27,191 nt of DNA from an uncultured Oscillospiraceae bacterium (GTDB taxonomy: Bacteria > Bacillota > Clostridia > Oscillospirales > Oscillospiraceae). The notes beneath the pieces were generated by a model. The model ran no database searches. It had not been told where the DNA came from and worked only from the letters and a program-made list of their open reading frames with translations. The stretch spans positions 1-27,191 of the forward strand of contig CAAERF010000283.1 of assembly GCA_900758315.1 (NCBI GenBank). The letters are read 5' to 3'. This document shows, one piece after another, positions 6,538 to 14,684 of this stretch; position 1 is the stretch's first letter; each line of letters begins with the position of its first letter. The position numbers and the translations under genes were made by a program.

Positions 6538-7716
6538 ATGAATTGTGATAGCGCTGTTGTCTTCATCGCCCGGGAACCGGACGGTTCTGCCCTGCCGCTT
6601 CTGCTGCACAAAATTCTGTTCTCTCCTGCCGCCACCTGGCTGTGCCGGAGCTTACAGTTGTCAGGCGTGAGGCGGTTTTTTGTCGTTACGGAGCCCGCAT
6701 TTTTGACCGACAGCGCTGCCTGTTTTCCGCCGGACGCCATCGTCCTCCCCTTCGACCATCCCCAGCTGAATCCGCGGCTGGCCGAGTTCGCCGCCGGGGC
6801 CCAGGACCAGGTGATCACCGTCACCCGCCCTGTCTGGCTCTCCTTTGCCGCCGCCGCAGAGCTGGCCGGTCAGGACTTCCTGCTTCCACCCACCGGCTCG
6901 TCCGGGCTGTTCCGGGTGGACCCGTCCCTGCTGATCCGGGACGGACTGGACGGCGCCCTCCGTGGTGAGGCCTACGCCCCGCCGCTGGGCCCTGATCCCA
7001 TCCTGCTGCCTCTGACCTCCCGAGCGGAGCTGGCCCGGGCGCAGCAGTACGCCCGGCTGGACAATCTGGGCCGCTGGATGTCCCTGGGCACCCAGGTTCT
7101 GGACGTGAACACCGTCTACGTGGACGTGGACGTGGAGATCGGCCCCGGCACCCTGCTGCTGCCCAACACCATCCTCCGGGGTGAAACTGTCATCGGCGCC
7201 AACTGTGAGCTCGGTCCCAACACCATGATCCGGGACTGCACCCTGGGTGACGGCTGCGTGGTCAACGCCAGCCAGCTCAACGAATCCCAGTTCGGCAATG
7301 AGGTGAACATCGGTCCCTTCGCCTATGTCCGTCCCGGCAGCCGTGTCGGGGACGGCTGCAAAGTCGGCGACTTCGTGGAGCTGAAAAACTCCTCCCTGGG
7401 CCAGGGAACCAAGCTGCCCCACCTCATCTACGTGGGAGACTCCGACGTGGGCGCCCACTGCAACTTCGGCTGCGGCAGCATCACCTGCAACTACGACGGC
7501 AACTTCAAGTACCGCACCACCGTTGGTGACAATGTCTTCATCGGCTGCAACACCAATCTGGTCTCCCCCTGCCAGGTGGGAGACGGCGCCTACACCGCCG
7601 CCGGTACCACCCTCACCGGTCCGGTTCCTGCGGACGCCCTGGCCATCGGCCGGGTCGAGCCCGCGTACAAAGAGGGCTGGGCCGCCCGGCACCGTGCCAA
7701 GAAGTCCAACCCCTGA
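6538..7716 (+). CDS. glmU: GlmU-like glucosamine-1-phosphate acetyltransferase, degenerate uridyltransferase half
   Basis: 392 residues, against about 455 in normal bifunctional GlmU. The C-terminal left-handed beta-helix is intact, and every acetyltransferase residue of E. coli GlmU has a counterpart at matching spacing: R265, K283, H295, Y298, N309, N318-Y319 and K324 (E. coli R333, K351, H363, Y366, N377, N386-Y387, K392). It should acetylate glucosamine 1-phosphate with acetyl-CoA, a step towards UDP-GlcNAc for wall synthesis. The first 190 residues lack the L-x-x-G-x-G-T-x-M-x4-K nucleotide-binding loop expected at the N-terminus (here VVFIAREPDGSALPLLLHKI) and the later uridyltransferase motifs, so the uridyl-transfer activity is probably lost. 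AGGGGG (6522-6527) precedes ATG by 10 nt. First gene of the glmU-prs-pth-mfd block. Confidence 0.8.
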   Translation: MNCDSAVVFIAREPDGSALPLLLHKILFSPAATWLCRSLQLSGVRRFFVVTEPAFLTDSAACFPPDAIVLPFDHPQLNPRLAEFAAGAQDQVITVTRPVWLSFAAAAELAGQDFLLPPTGSSGLFRVDPSLLIRDGLDGALRGEAYAPPLGPDPILLPLTSRAELARAQQYARLDNLGRWMSLGTQVLDVNTVYVDVDVEIGPGTLLLPNTILRGETVIGANCELGPNTMIRDCTLGDGCVVNASQLNESQFGNEVNIGPFAYVRPGSRVGDGCKVGDFVELKNSSLGQGTKLPHLIYVGDSDVGAHCNFGCGSITCNYDGNFKYRTTVGDNVFIGCNTNLVSPCQVGDGAYTAAGTTLTGPVPADALAIGRVEPAYKEGWAARHRAKKSNP

Positions 7717-7799
7717 CCGGTATCCCATTCGGTATCCGACGCGGACCGTTCATCTGTTACAAAATAGGAGAAACATAAAGACAGGAGAGATGATAACCC

Positions 7800-8789
7800 A
7801 TGATTACCCACGGTAAAGACATCAAAATTTTCTCCGGCAATTCCAATCCGGAACTGGCAAAGGCCATCTGCCGGGAGCTGGGACTGCCTCTGGGCGACTC
7901 GGAGTGCGGTACCTTCTCCGACGGTGAGAGCTTTGTCTCCACCTATGAGACCGTCCGCGGCAGCGACGTATTCCTGGTCCAGTCCACCTGCGCCGACGGC
8001 GTGAAGGGTGCGGCAGGTTACCGCTCGGTCAACGACCACCTGATGGAACTGCTGATCATGATCGACGCCATGAAGCGGGCCTCCGCCGGCCGGATCACCG
8101 CCGTCATCCCCTACTTCGGCTACGCCCGTCAGGACCGCAAGACCAAGCCCCGCGATCCCATCTCCGCCAAGCTGGTGGCCAATCTGCTGACCCAGGCCGG
8201 CGCCGACCGCATCCTGACCATGGACATTCACTGCAACCAGATTCAGGGCTTCTTCGACATCCCCATGGATAACCTGCTGGGCAACTCCCTGTTTGTGGAC
8301 TACTTCGCCCACAAGTACGCCGACTGCCACGCCGACACCATGGTGGTCTCCCCTGACGTAGGCTCTGTGGCCCGTGCCCGTGCCTTCGCCCAGAAGCTGA
8401 ACATGCCCATGGCCATCGTGGACAAGCGCCGTCAGCAGGCCAACTCCTCCGAGGTCATGAACATCATCGGTGACGTCACCGGCAAGCACGTCATCATGCT
8501 GGACGACATGGTTGACACCGCCGGCTCCATCTGCAACGGCGCCAAGGCCCTCATCGAAATCGGCCACGCCAAGAGCGTCGTCGCCTGCGCCAGCCACGGC
8601 GTCCTGTCCGGTCCCGCTCTGGAGCGGCTGGAGAAGTCCGTGCTGGAGGAGGTCGTCTTCCTGGACACCATCCCCAAGCCTGCGCGCATGAAGAGCAACA
8701 AGATCCACTATATCTCCGTGGCCAAGGTCTTCGCCGAAGCCATCGGCCGGATCTACAGCGACACCTCTCTGTCCACCCTGTTCCGCTGA
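7800..8789 (+). CDS. prs: Ribose-phosphate pyrophosphokinase
   Basis: 329 residues. It makes PRPP from ribose 5-phosphate and ATP for nucleotide, His, Trp and NAD synthesis. Visible family motifs: KIFSGNSNPELAKAI at the start, VIPYFGYARQDRKTKPRDPI (ATP/flexible loop), TMDIHCNQIQGFFDIP, VVSPDVGSVARARAFA and the PRPP loop MLDDMVDTAGSICNGA. Compared with B. subtilis Prs, which reads QST-SDPVNEHIMELL, this protein has about ten extra residues between QST and VNDHLMELL (CADGVKGAAGYRS). ATG 7800 follows CAGGAG (7782-7787). The gene sits 83 bp after the GlmU homologue, with no clear promoter or terminator between, as in Bacillus gcaD-prs. Confidence 0.95.
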   Translation: MITHGKDIKIFSGNSNPELAKAICRELGLPLGDSECGTFSDGESFVSTYETVRGSDVFLVQSTCADGVKGAAGYRSVNDHLMELLIMIDAMKRASAGRITAVIPYFGYARQDRKTKPRDPISAKLVANLLTQAGADRILTMDIHCNQIQGFFDIPMDNLLGNSLFVDYFAHKYADCHADTMVVSPDVGSVARARAFAQKLNMPMAIVDKRRQQANSSEVMNIIGDVTGKHVIMLDDMVDTAGSICNGAKALIEIGHAKSVVACASHGVLSGPALERLEKSVLEEVVFLDTIPKPARMKSNKIHYISVAKVFAEAIGRIYSDTSLSTLFR

Positions 8790-8814
8790 GGACAACCACA
8801 CACCATATCATCCC

Positions 8815-8843
8815 AGGGGGTGCTGTACCACGCAGCACCCCCT
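8815..8843 (+). promoter_or_regulatory. Perfect hairpin between prs and pth
   Basis: AGGGGGTGCTG (8815-8825) pairs with CAGCACCCCCT (8833-8843): an 11-bp, very GC-rich stem with a 7-nt loop, 16 nt before the pth ribosome-binding region. No T-run follows, so it is more likely an RNA-processing, stability or pausing element than a terminator. Confidence 0.55.
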
Positions 8844-8867
8844 ATCCGGCTTTCCGGAGGTACTGCT

Positions 8868-9461
8868 ATGTTTTTTTTCAATCGCTCCCGCCAGCCCATC
8901 TCCTGGCTGCTGGTCTTTCTGGGCAATCCCGGCGATCAGTATGACAACACCCGCCACAATGTGGGCTATCGCACCGCCGACGCCCTGGCCCGCCGGGTCA
9001 AAAAGCGCATTCAGCGGGTGAAGTTCAAGTCCTGGGTGGCGGATTTCGACTACGGCGGCGTCCACGTGCTGGCCATGAAGCCCACCACCTATATGAACCT
9101 GTCCGGTGAGGCTGTTCGGGAGGCCGCCGCTTTCTACAAAATCCCGCCGGAGCGGGTACTGGTGGTCTGTGACGACATCTCCCTGCCCGTGGGCAAGCTG
9201 CGCCTGCGCCGTCACGGCAGTGCCGGCGGCCACAATGGGCTCCGTTCCATCATCGGCCAGCTCCACAGCGATCAGTTTCCCCGTCTGAAGATCGGTGTGG
9301 GCCAAAAGCCCCATCCGGACTACGATCTGGTTGACTGGGTCCTGGGTCACTTCTCTCCTCAGGACGCCAAGGTCATGGACGAGACCGCCGACCGGGCCTG
9401 CGACGCCATCGAGTGCCTGCTCTCTCAGGGCATGGACCGGGCCATGGCCAAATTTAACTGA
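8868..9461 (+). CDS. pth: Peptidyl-tRNA hydrolase
   Basis: 197 residues. It recycles tRNA by cleaving the ester bond of peptidyl-tRNAs dropped from ribosomes. The active-site set of the family is present: N20 (FLGNPGD), H30 (NTRHNVGY), N77 (TYMNLSG), D102 (VVCDDIS) and N123 (GGHNGLRS). Length matches the family. The ATG lies 6-7 nt after CGGAGGT; an earlier in-frame start near 8820 would run through the hairpin and is rejected. Neighbours prs and mfd match the Bacillus order prs-ctc-spoVC(pth)-fin-mfd, with ctc and fin missing. A long hairpin array follows before mfd. Confidence 0.95.
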   Translation: MFFFNRSRQPISWLLVFLGNPGDQYDNTRHNVGYRTADALARRVKKRIQRVKFKSWVADFDYGGVHVLAMKPTTYMNLSGEAVREAAAFYKIPPERVLVVCDDISLPVGKLRLRRHGSAGGHNGLRSIIGQLHSDQFPRLKIGVGQKPHPDYDLVDWVLGHFSPQDAKVMDETADRACDAIECLLSQGMDRAMAKFN

Positions 9462-9497
9462 CTCGACGGAACACGCTCGCCTTTGCGACAACGATCT

Positions 9498-9748
9498 CCT
9501 ATACTTGAGTGATACCAGTGACACAAACCACAGTATAGGCTGTAGTACAGGGAACCCCTTGCGTGGGTTCCCTACGACCAAACTTTGTTTGGTCTGCCCT
9601 CCTGCGCTTTTACATCCTGGAGATTTCGCACTCTGCGGAGTGCGACCAGAGACGCAGTCTCTGGACTCTGCCACCCTTTTGAAAAGGGTGGACCCAAACT
9701 TTCGCCTTTGGCGCTAAATGCGACCCCGGGGACCAATCGTCTCCGGGG
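9498..9748. repeat. Array of tandem hairpins between pth and mfd
   Basis: This gene-free stretch holds eight consecutive stem-loops: CCTATACT/AGTATAGG (498-505/532-539, plus 9000), AGGGAACCC/GGGTTCCCT (549-557/565-573), GACCAAAC/GTTTGGTC (576-583/587-594, TTT loop), TCGCACTC/GAGTGCGA (626-633/638-645), CCAGAGAC/GTCTCTGG (646-653/657-664), CCACCCTTTT/AAAAGGGTGG (671-680/682-691), CGCC/GGCG (703-706/710-713) and CCCCGGGGAC/GTCTCCGGGG (724-733/739-748, one wobble). All but the last are perfect. The stems do not resemble one another, so this is not a simple direct repeat or CRISPR. None is followed by a good T-run. Function unknown. Confidence 0.75.
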
Positions 9749-9785
9749 GTGTTGTCGTGTGTTTTCCACAGTTGAGGATAAAGCT

Positions 9786-12700
9786 ATGCAAATGTTAACC
9801 AAAATTCTCATACAACAACCGGAATTTACCGAGCTGATGGCCCAGGTTGAGGCGGGCCGCTGTCCTGTGGCGGTGTCCGGCCTGTCCGGCGTCCACCGTG
9901 CCCACATCGCCGCCGCGGCCCGGGCCGTGACCGGTTGCAGTGTGCTGCTGCTCTGCGCCGACGAGACCGACGGCCGGCGGCTCCAGTCCGACCTGGCCGC
10001 CTTCACCGGCGAGGAGGTCCAGCTGCTGGCCGGGCGGGAGTTTGTCTTTTACGACGCCACCGCCTCCCGTCAGTGGGAGCACCAGCGGCTGAGCCTGTTC
10101 CACGCCATGCGCCATGGCCGGGCACCTCTGGTGGTGGCTACGGCGGAGGCCCTGCTCCAGCGGACCATGCCGCCGGAGATTCTGGACCGGGCCGCCCTCA
10201 CGCTTCGTCTGGGCGACCAGTACAATCTGGATGACCTGGCTCAACGGCTGACTGCCGCCGGCTACAGCCGGTGCAGTCAGGTGGAGGGGCCCGGTCAGTT
10301 CTCCCTGCGGGGCGGGATCCTGGACCTCTACTCTCCGGAGGCGGAGGCCCCGGTCCGGGCGGATTTTTACGGCGATGAGCTGGACTCCATGGGTATTTTC
10401 GATCCTGCTACCCAGCGGCGGAGCACCAACATCACTGAGGCCACCTTCCTTCCCGCCGCCGAGGCTCTGCCCCAGCTGGCGCCGGGCGGCATATTGGGGC
10501 TCTGCGCCGCCATCGAAAAGGAAAAATTAAAGCTGGAGCGGGCCATGAAGAAATCCGACGCGCCCCAGTCTCTGCAAACCCTCTGGAACACCATGGAGGC
10601 GGACAGCCGGAAGCTGGCGGACCTGCAGAGTTTCCCGGCGGCGGACCGGTACCTGGATCTGATCTACCCGGACTTCGCCTGTGGCGCGGACTACCTGCCT
10701 GAAAACACCTTTGTGTTCTGGGCGGAGTCGGGCCGGTACATGGAGGCCGCCAAGCACTTCCTCTGGCGGGTCAACGAGGACCAGACCACCCTCATCGACG
10801 CCGGCGCCCTCCGGGCCAAGGGCCCCAGCTACTGCGCCGACCCGGGCCAGCTGGCCCAGCAGCTGGCAGAGCACTATCCCAACCTGTATCTGGACACCTT
10901 CCTGACCTCCAGCTACCCGGTCCCGCCCAGAGACACGGTGACCTTCTCCTGCCGGCAGCTGTCCGGCTTCGGCGACAGCCTGGAGACGGCGGTGTCCGAC
11001 CTGAAGCACTACCAGAACACCGGTATGGCCTCCATCGTCCTCTGTCCCAGCCAGGGCCGGGCCAAGGCCCTCTCCGACCTGCTCCGGGAACAGGGCGTGA
11101 TTGCGGGACTGGACCTGGACCTGAAAAAACTGCCTCAGCCGGGTACCACTGTGCTGGCGGTGGGCGGACTGTCCAGTGGCATGGAGTATCAGGGCTACGC
11201 GGTGATCTCCGAGGGAACTGCCGCCACCGGCAAGAAAAAGAAGGCCCCTAGGCGCAAGGCCGTCACCAACCGGCAGAAAATTCAGAGCTATAACGACCTG
11301 TCCCCCGGGGACCTGGTGGTCCACGAGAAGTACGGCATCGCCCGGTTTGTGGCCCTGTCCAAGATGCAGGTGGACGGGGTGGAAAAGGACTATATCCAGC
11401 TGGCCTACGCCGGAGCGGACACACTGTACGTCCCGGCCACCCAGCTGGACCTGGTGAGCAAGTACATCGGCGGTGGCGAGGCCGCAGACGGCACCCAGAA
11501 GGCCAAGCTGTCCAAGCTGGGCGGCACCGACTGGGCCCGGGCCAAGAGCAAGGCCAAAAAGGCCACCCGCGAGATGGCCAAGGAGCTGATTCAGCTCTAC
11601 GCCCAGCGCCAGCACCAGCCCGGCTACGCCTTCCACCCGGACGACCCGTGGCAGCAGGAGTTTGAGGACCAGTTCGAGTTCCAGGAGACCGAGGACCAGC
11701 TCCGCTGTATCGCCGAGATCAAGGCAGATATGGAGCGTCCGGTACCCATGGACCGGCTGCTGTGCGGCGACGTGGGCTATGGTAAGACCGAGATCGCTCT
11801 GCGGGCAGTAATGAAGTGCGTGATGGAGGGCAAGCAGGCCGCCATTCTGGTGCCCACCACCGTCCTGGCCCAGCAGCACTTCCAGACCGCCACCCGCCGG
11901 TTCCGTGGTTTCCCGGTGCGCATCTGCGTGCTGACCCGGTTCCAGAACAGCAAAAATTCCAAGGCCATCCTCCGGGACGCCGCCGAGGGGACTGTGGACG
12001 TGCTCATCGGCACCCACCGGCTGCTCCAGAAGGGCATCCAGTTCAAGGACCTGGGCCTGCTGGTCATTGACGAGGAGCAGCGGTTCGGGGTTACCCACAA
12101 GGAACGGCTCAAGGAGATGGCCCGGCAGGTGGATGTGCTCACCCTGTCCGCCACCCCCATTCCCCGGACCCTGAACATGGCCCTCTCCGGCCTCCGGGAC
12201 ATGTCCACCATTGACGAGCCACCTCAGGACCGTCAGCCGGTCCAGACCTACGTGCTGGAGCACCAGTGGGGTGTGCTCATCGACGCCATCCGCCGGGAGA
12301 TCGGCCGGGGCGGTCAGGTGTACTACCTCCACAACCGGGTGGAGTCCATTGACCGGACGGCGGGGAAAATCCGGGCCCTGCTGGATGCCGACACCATCTC
12401 GGTGGAGGTGGCCCACGGCAAGATGTCCCAAGAGCAGATCTCCGGGGTCATGAACCGGATGGTGGACGGCGAAATTCAGGTACTGGTGTGCACCACCATC
12501 ATTGAAACCGGCATCGACATTCCCAACGTCAACACCCTCATCATCGAGGACGCCGACCGGATGGGTCTGGCCCAGCTCCACCAGATTCGGGGCCGGGTGG
12601 GCCGCTCTTCCCGCCGGGCCTTCGCCTACCTCACCTACCGCAAGGGCAAGGTCCTCAGTGAGGTGGCCACCAAGCGGCTGTCCGCTGTCCGGGAGTTCGC

Positions 12701-13349
12701 TGCCTTTGGCGCGGGCTTCAAGATCGCCATGCGGGACCTGGAAATCCGCGGCGCCGGCAACCTGCTGGGCCGGGAGCAGTCGGGCAACCTGATGAGCGTG
12801 GGCTACGACATGTACTTAAAGCTGCTGGAAGAGGCGGTTCTGGAGGAAAAGGGCGAGACCCCCGTGCGCACCGAGGAGGTCACCGCCGATCTGGTGGTCT
12901 CCGCCAACATCCCCGCCTTTTACGTACCCTCTGCCGAGCAGCGGATGGATTTGTACCGCCGCATCGCCCACATCCGCAGTGAGGCGGACGCCGACGACCT
13001 GGTGGATGAGCTCATCGACCGGTACGGTGACCCGCCGCGGCCGGTGAACAACCTGATCTCCGTGGCCCTGCTCCGGGCCACCGCCGCCACTCTGGGCATT
13101 CAGGACATCGCCCAGAAGGGGGACACCATCCGGTTCACCCTGAAGGATTTTGATGTGAAGCAGATTGCCCGGGTCAGCGACCTGCCCCCCTTCAAAAAAC
13201 GAATTGTCTTCGCTCCGGACAAAAACAACGTCCCGGTTCTCACCCTGAAGCTTAAGCCCAAGGAGGATCCGCTGGCCTGGTCCCGGAAGCTGCTGGATGC
13301 CTACGCGCAGGCGGCGCCCCAGCCAAAACCGGAAGAAAGTGGAGATTAA
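9786..13349 (+). CDS. mfd: Transcription-repair coupling factor Mfd
   Basis: 1187 residues, the usual length. Mfd removes RNA polymerase stalled at DNA lesions by ATP-driven translocation and recruits UvrA. Domains in order: UvrB-like N-terminal region (SGLSGVHRAH near 35, FSLRGGILDLYSPEAEAPVR near 175), the RNA polymerase-interaction (CarD-like) domain from about 505 (PGDLVVHEKYGIARF), a RecG-like helicase core with Walker A GDVGYGKT at 661-668, DEEQ at 762-765, SATPIPRTLNMALSGLRD and QIRGRVGRSSRRAFAYL, and the C-terminal TRCF domain (VDELIDRYGDPPRPV). ATG 9786 follows TTGAGGAT; the frame is open further upstream through the hairpin array, which is not coding. A second ATG at 9792 is also possible. 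Downstream is the PrsA-like gene. Confidence 0.96.
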   Translation: MQMLTKILIQQPEFTELMAQVEAGRCPVAVSGLSGVHRAHIAAAARAVTGCSVLLLCADETDGRRLQSDLAAFTGEEVQLLAGREFVFYDATASRQWEHQRLSLFHAMRHGRAPLVVATAEALLQRTMPPEILDRAALTLRLGDQYNLDDLAQRLTAAGYSRCSQVEGPGQFSLRGGILDLYSPEAEAPVRADFYGDELDSMGIFDPATQRRSTNITEATFLPAAEALPQLAPGGILGLCAAIEKEKLKLERAMKKSDAPQSLQTLWNTMEADSRKLADLQSFPAADRYLDLIYPDFACGADYLPENTFVFWAESGRYMEAAKHFLWRVNEDQTTLIDAGALRAKGPSYCADPGQLAQQLAEHYPNLYLDTFLTSSYPVPPRDTVTFSCRQLSGFGDSLETAVSDLKHYQNTGMASIVLCPSQGRAKALSDLLREQGVIAGLDLDLKKLPQPGTTVLAVGGLSSGMEYQGYAVISEGTAATGKKKKAPRRKAVTNRQKIQSYNDLSPGDLVVHEKYGIARFVALSKMQVDGVEKDYIQLAYAGADTLYVPATQLDLVSKYIGGGEAADGTQKAKLSKLGGTDWARAKSKAKKATREMAKELIQLYAQRQHQPGYAFHPDDPWQQEFEDQFEFQETEDQLRCIAEIKADMERPVPMDRLLCGDVGYGKTEIALRAVMKCVMEGKQAAILVPTTVLAQQHFQTATRRFRGFPVRICVLTRFQNSKNSKAILRDAAEGTVDVLIGTHRLLQKGIQFKDLGLLVIDEEQRFGVTHKERLKEMARQVDVLTLSATPIPRTLNMALSGLRDMSTIDEPPQDRQPVQTYVLEHQWGVLIDAIRREIGRGGQVYYLHNRVESIDRTAGKIRALLDADTISVEVAHGKMSQEQISGVMNRMVDGEIQVLVCTTIIETGIDIPNVNTLIIEDADRMGLAQLHQIRGRVGRSSRRAFAYLTYRKGKVLSEVATKRLSAVREFAAFGAGFKIAMRDLEIRGAGNLLGREQSGNLMSVGYDMYLKLLEEAVLEEKGETPVRTEEVTADLVVSANIPAFYVPSAEQRMDLYRRIAHIRSEADADDLVDELIDRYGDPPRPVNNLISVALLRATAATLGIQDIAQKGDTIRFTLKDFDVKQIARVSDLPPFKKRIVFAPDKNNVPVLTLKLKPKEDPLAWSRKLLDAYAQAAPQPKPEESGD

Positions 13350-13351
13350 CA

Positions 13352-13380
13352 TTGCATTCTCTACCCATTGCTGTTAGGAT
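13352..13380 (+). promoter_or_regulatory. Possible promoter of the PrsA-like gene
   Basis: TTGCAT (13352-13357), 17 bp, TAGGAT (13375-13380) in the 79-bp gap after mfd. Both boxes are imperfect; read-through from mfd is equally likely. Confidence 0.35.
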
Positions 13381-13428
13381 AATACTATCTTGACCATTGA
13401 ACTCAGCAAAGGAAGGACTTGATGTTTT

Positions 13429-14610
13429 ATGCTGAAACGAATCCTGGCCGGCGGCCTGACCGCCGCCCTGGCTTTTTCCCTGCTCACCGGCTGTGACGCT
13501 CCCGCCCTCGACTCCAGCGCTCCGGACACCTACGAGGCCAAGGTCCCCACCGCCGCCCAGGAGGATGTGGACAGCTACCTCACCGGCGGCGCCATCTCCT
13601 GTGGCGACACTGTCATGACCATCAACGGCACCGACGTCCCTGCCAGCGCCTACTTCTACTGGCTGTCCTATTACGCCAGCTACCTGAAATACTACTATCA
13701 GAGCAGCGGCGGCGAGGACTTCAGCCTGTCCGATCAGTACGACGAGGACACCACCTACGCCGACTACGTCCAGGAACAGACCGAGAACACGCTGATCTCC
13801 TCGGTAGTCGCCACCCAGAAGGCCCAGGAGGAGAAGGTGGAGCTCAGTGAGGACGCCCAGACCTCTCTGGACAACATGGAGGAGAGCGCCGATCCCAACA
13901 CCCTGCTCTACTACGCCACCGATCTGGATGGCCTGAAATTCACCTTCACCAACTACAGCTACTCTGACGCCCTTCAGACCGCGCTCTTTGAGGAGGGCGG
14001 CAAGTACTACGCCAACAAGGAAACCCTGCAGGACTACTATGACGACAACGTGTTCGGCGCCAAGCACATCCTGATCCAGACCTCCGGCATGAGCGACGAG
14101 GAGAAGGCCGAGGCCAAAAAGACCATTCAGGGCTATCTGGACAAGATTCTGGCCAGCGACGATCAGGCGTCCACCTTTGACCAGTACATGAACGAGCACT
14201 CGGAGGACAGCGGTCTGGCCCAGTACCCGGACGGCTACACCTTTATGAGCGGCGACATGGTGTCCGAGTTCGAGGACGCAGTGGCCGCGCTGGAGGTGGG
14301 CGAAGTCACCCCCGAGGTGGTGGAGAGCTCCTACGGCTACCACATCATCATGCGCATTGAGCCCGATCCCGAGGAAATCGACGACGAGACTCTAAAGGAG
14401 CGCTACCAGGAGGACACCTACAGCGGCCTGCTGGACGAGTGGACTCAGAGCGCGGAAATCTCCACCTCTGACGCCCTGGAAAAGCTGGATACTAACGCTT
14501 TCTACGACAAGCTGAGCTCCCTCCAGGACATCATCAACGCCATCACGGAGGCTGAAAATGCTGCAAACGCCTCCTCTTCTGCTGAGGCTTCTCAGCAATC
14601 TGCACAATAA
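13429..14610 (+). CDS. PrsA/parvulin-type peptidyl-prolyl isomerase lipoprotein
   Basis: 393 residues. The N-terminus MLKRILAGG...FSLLTGC is a lipoprotein signal with lipobox LLTG-C22, so the mature protein is anchored outside the membrane by Cys22. The middle has SurA/PrsA N-terminal character, and from about residue 205 a parvulin domain is recognisable: FGAKHILIQTSGMSDEEKAEA, FDQYMNEHSEDSG, GDMVSEFEDAVAALEVGEVTPE and SSYGYHIIMRI. It should help fold exported proteins. The protein is very acidic, with a Tyr-rich stretch (SYYASYLKYYYQ) and a low-complexity Ala/Ser/Gln tail. AAGGAAGG (13409-13416) precedes the ATG. It is the last gene before a strong terminator hairpin at 14639-14686. Confidence 0.88.
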   Translation: MLKRILAGGLTAALAFSLLTGCDAPALDSSAPDTYEAKVPTAAQEDVDSYLTGGAISCGDTVMTINGTDVPASAYFYWLSYYASYLKYYYQSSGGEDFSLSDQYDEDTTYADYVQEQTENTLISSVVATQKAQEEKVELSEDAQTSLDNMEESADPNTLLYYATDLDGLKFTFTNYSYSDALQTALFEEGGKYYANKETLQDYYDDNVFGAKHILIQTSGMSDEEKAEAKKTIQGYLDKILASDDQASTFDQYMNEHSEDSGLAQYPDGYTFMSGDMVSEFEDAVAALEVGEVTPEVVESSYGYHIIMRIEPDPEEIDDETLKERYQEDTYSGLLDEWTQSAEISTSDALEKLDTNAFYDKLSSLQDIINAITEAENAANASSSAEASQQSAQ

Positions 14611-14638
14611 TCCCTGATAGCGTCAATTTCCACAAGAC

Positions 14639-14684
14639 AAATCGCCTCCGGTGTGCTATCCTTAGCATCAGGAGGCGATTTTTT
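14639..14684 (+). terminator. Terminator hairpin that contains the next gene's ribosome-binding site
   Basis: AAATCGCCTCC (14639-14649) pairs perfectly with GGAGGCGATTT (14671-14681), with an inner TGCTA/TAGCA stem (14654-14658/14663-14667) and a T6 run at 14679-14684. It is a convincing terminator for the foldase gene. The right arm contains AGGAGG (14670-14675), which is 9 nt from the ATG of the HD gene at 14685, so the start codon directly follows the T-run. Confidence 0.8.

Noticed and set aside
7590..8801. Long minus-strand frames opposite glmU and prs
   Set aside because: Antisense shadows of two clearly identified genes.
9498..9748. CRISPR array
   Set aside because: Stems differ from each other, there is no constant repeat or spacer length and no cas gene.
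10527..12581. A long open reading frame on the minus strand inside mfd
   Set aside because: It is the antisense shadow of mfd, produced by GC-rich codon positions. Its translation is low-complexity (Gly, Leu, Val, His, Gln rich) with no domain pattern, and mfd itself is unambiguous.
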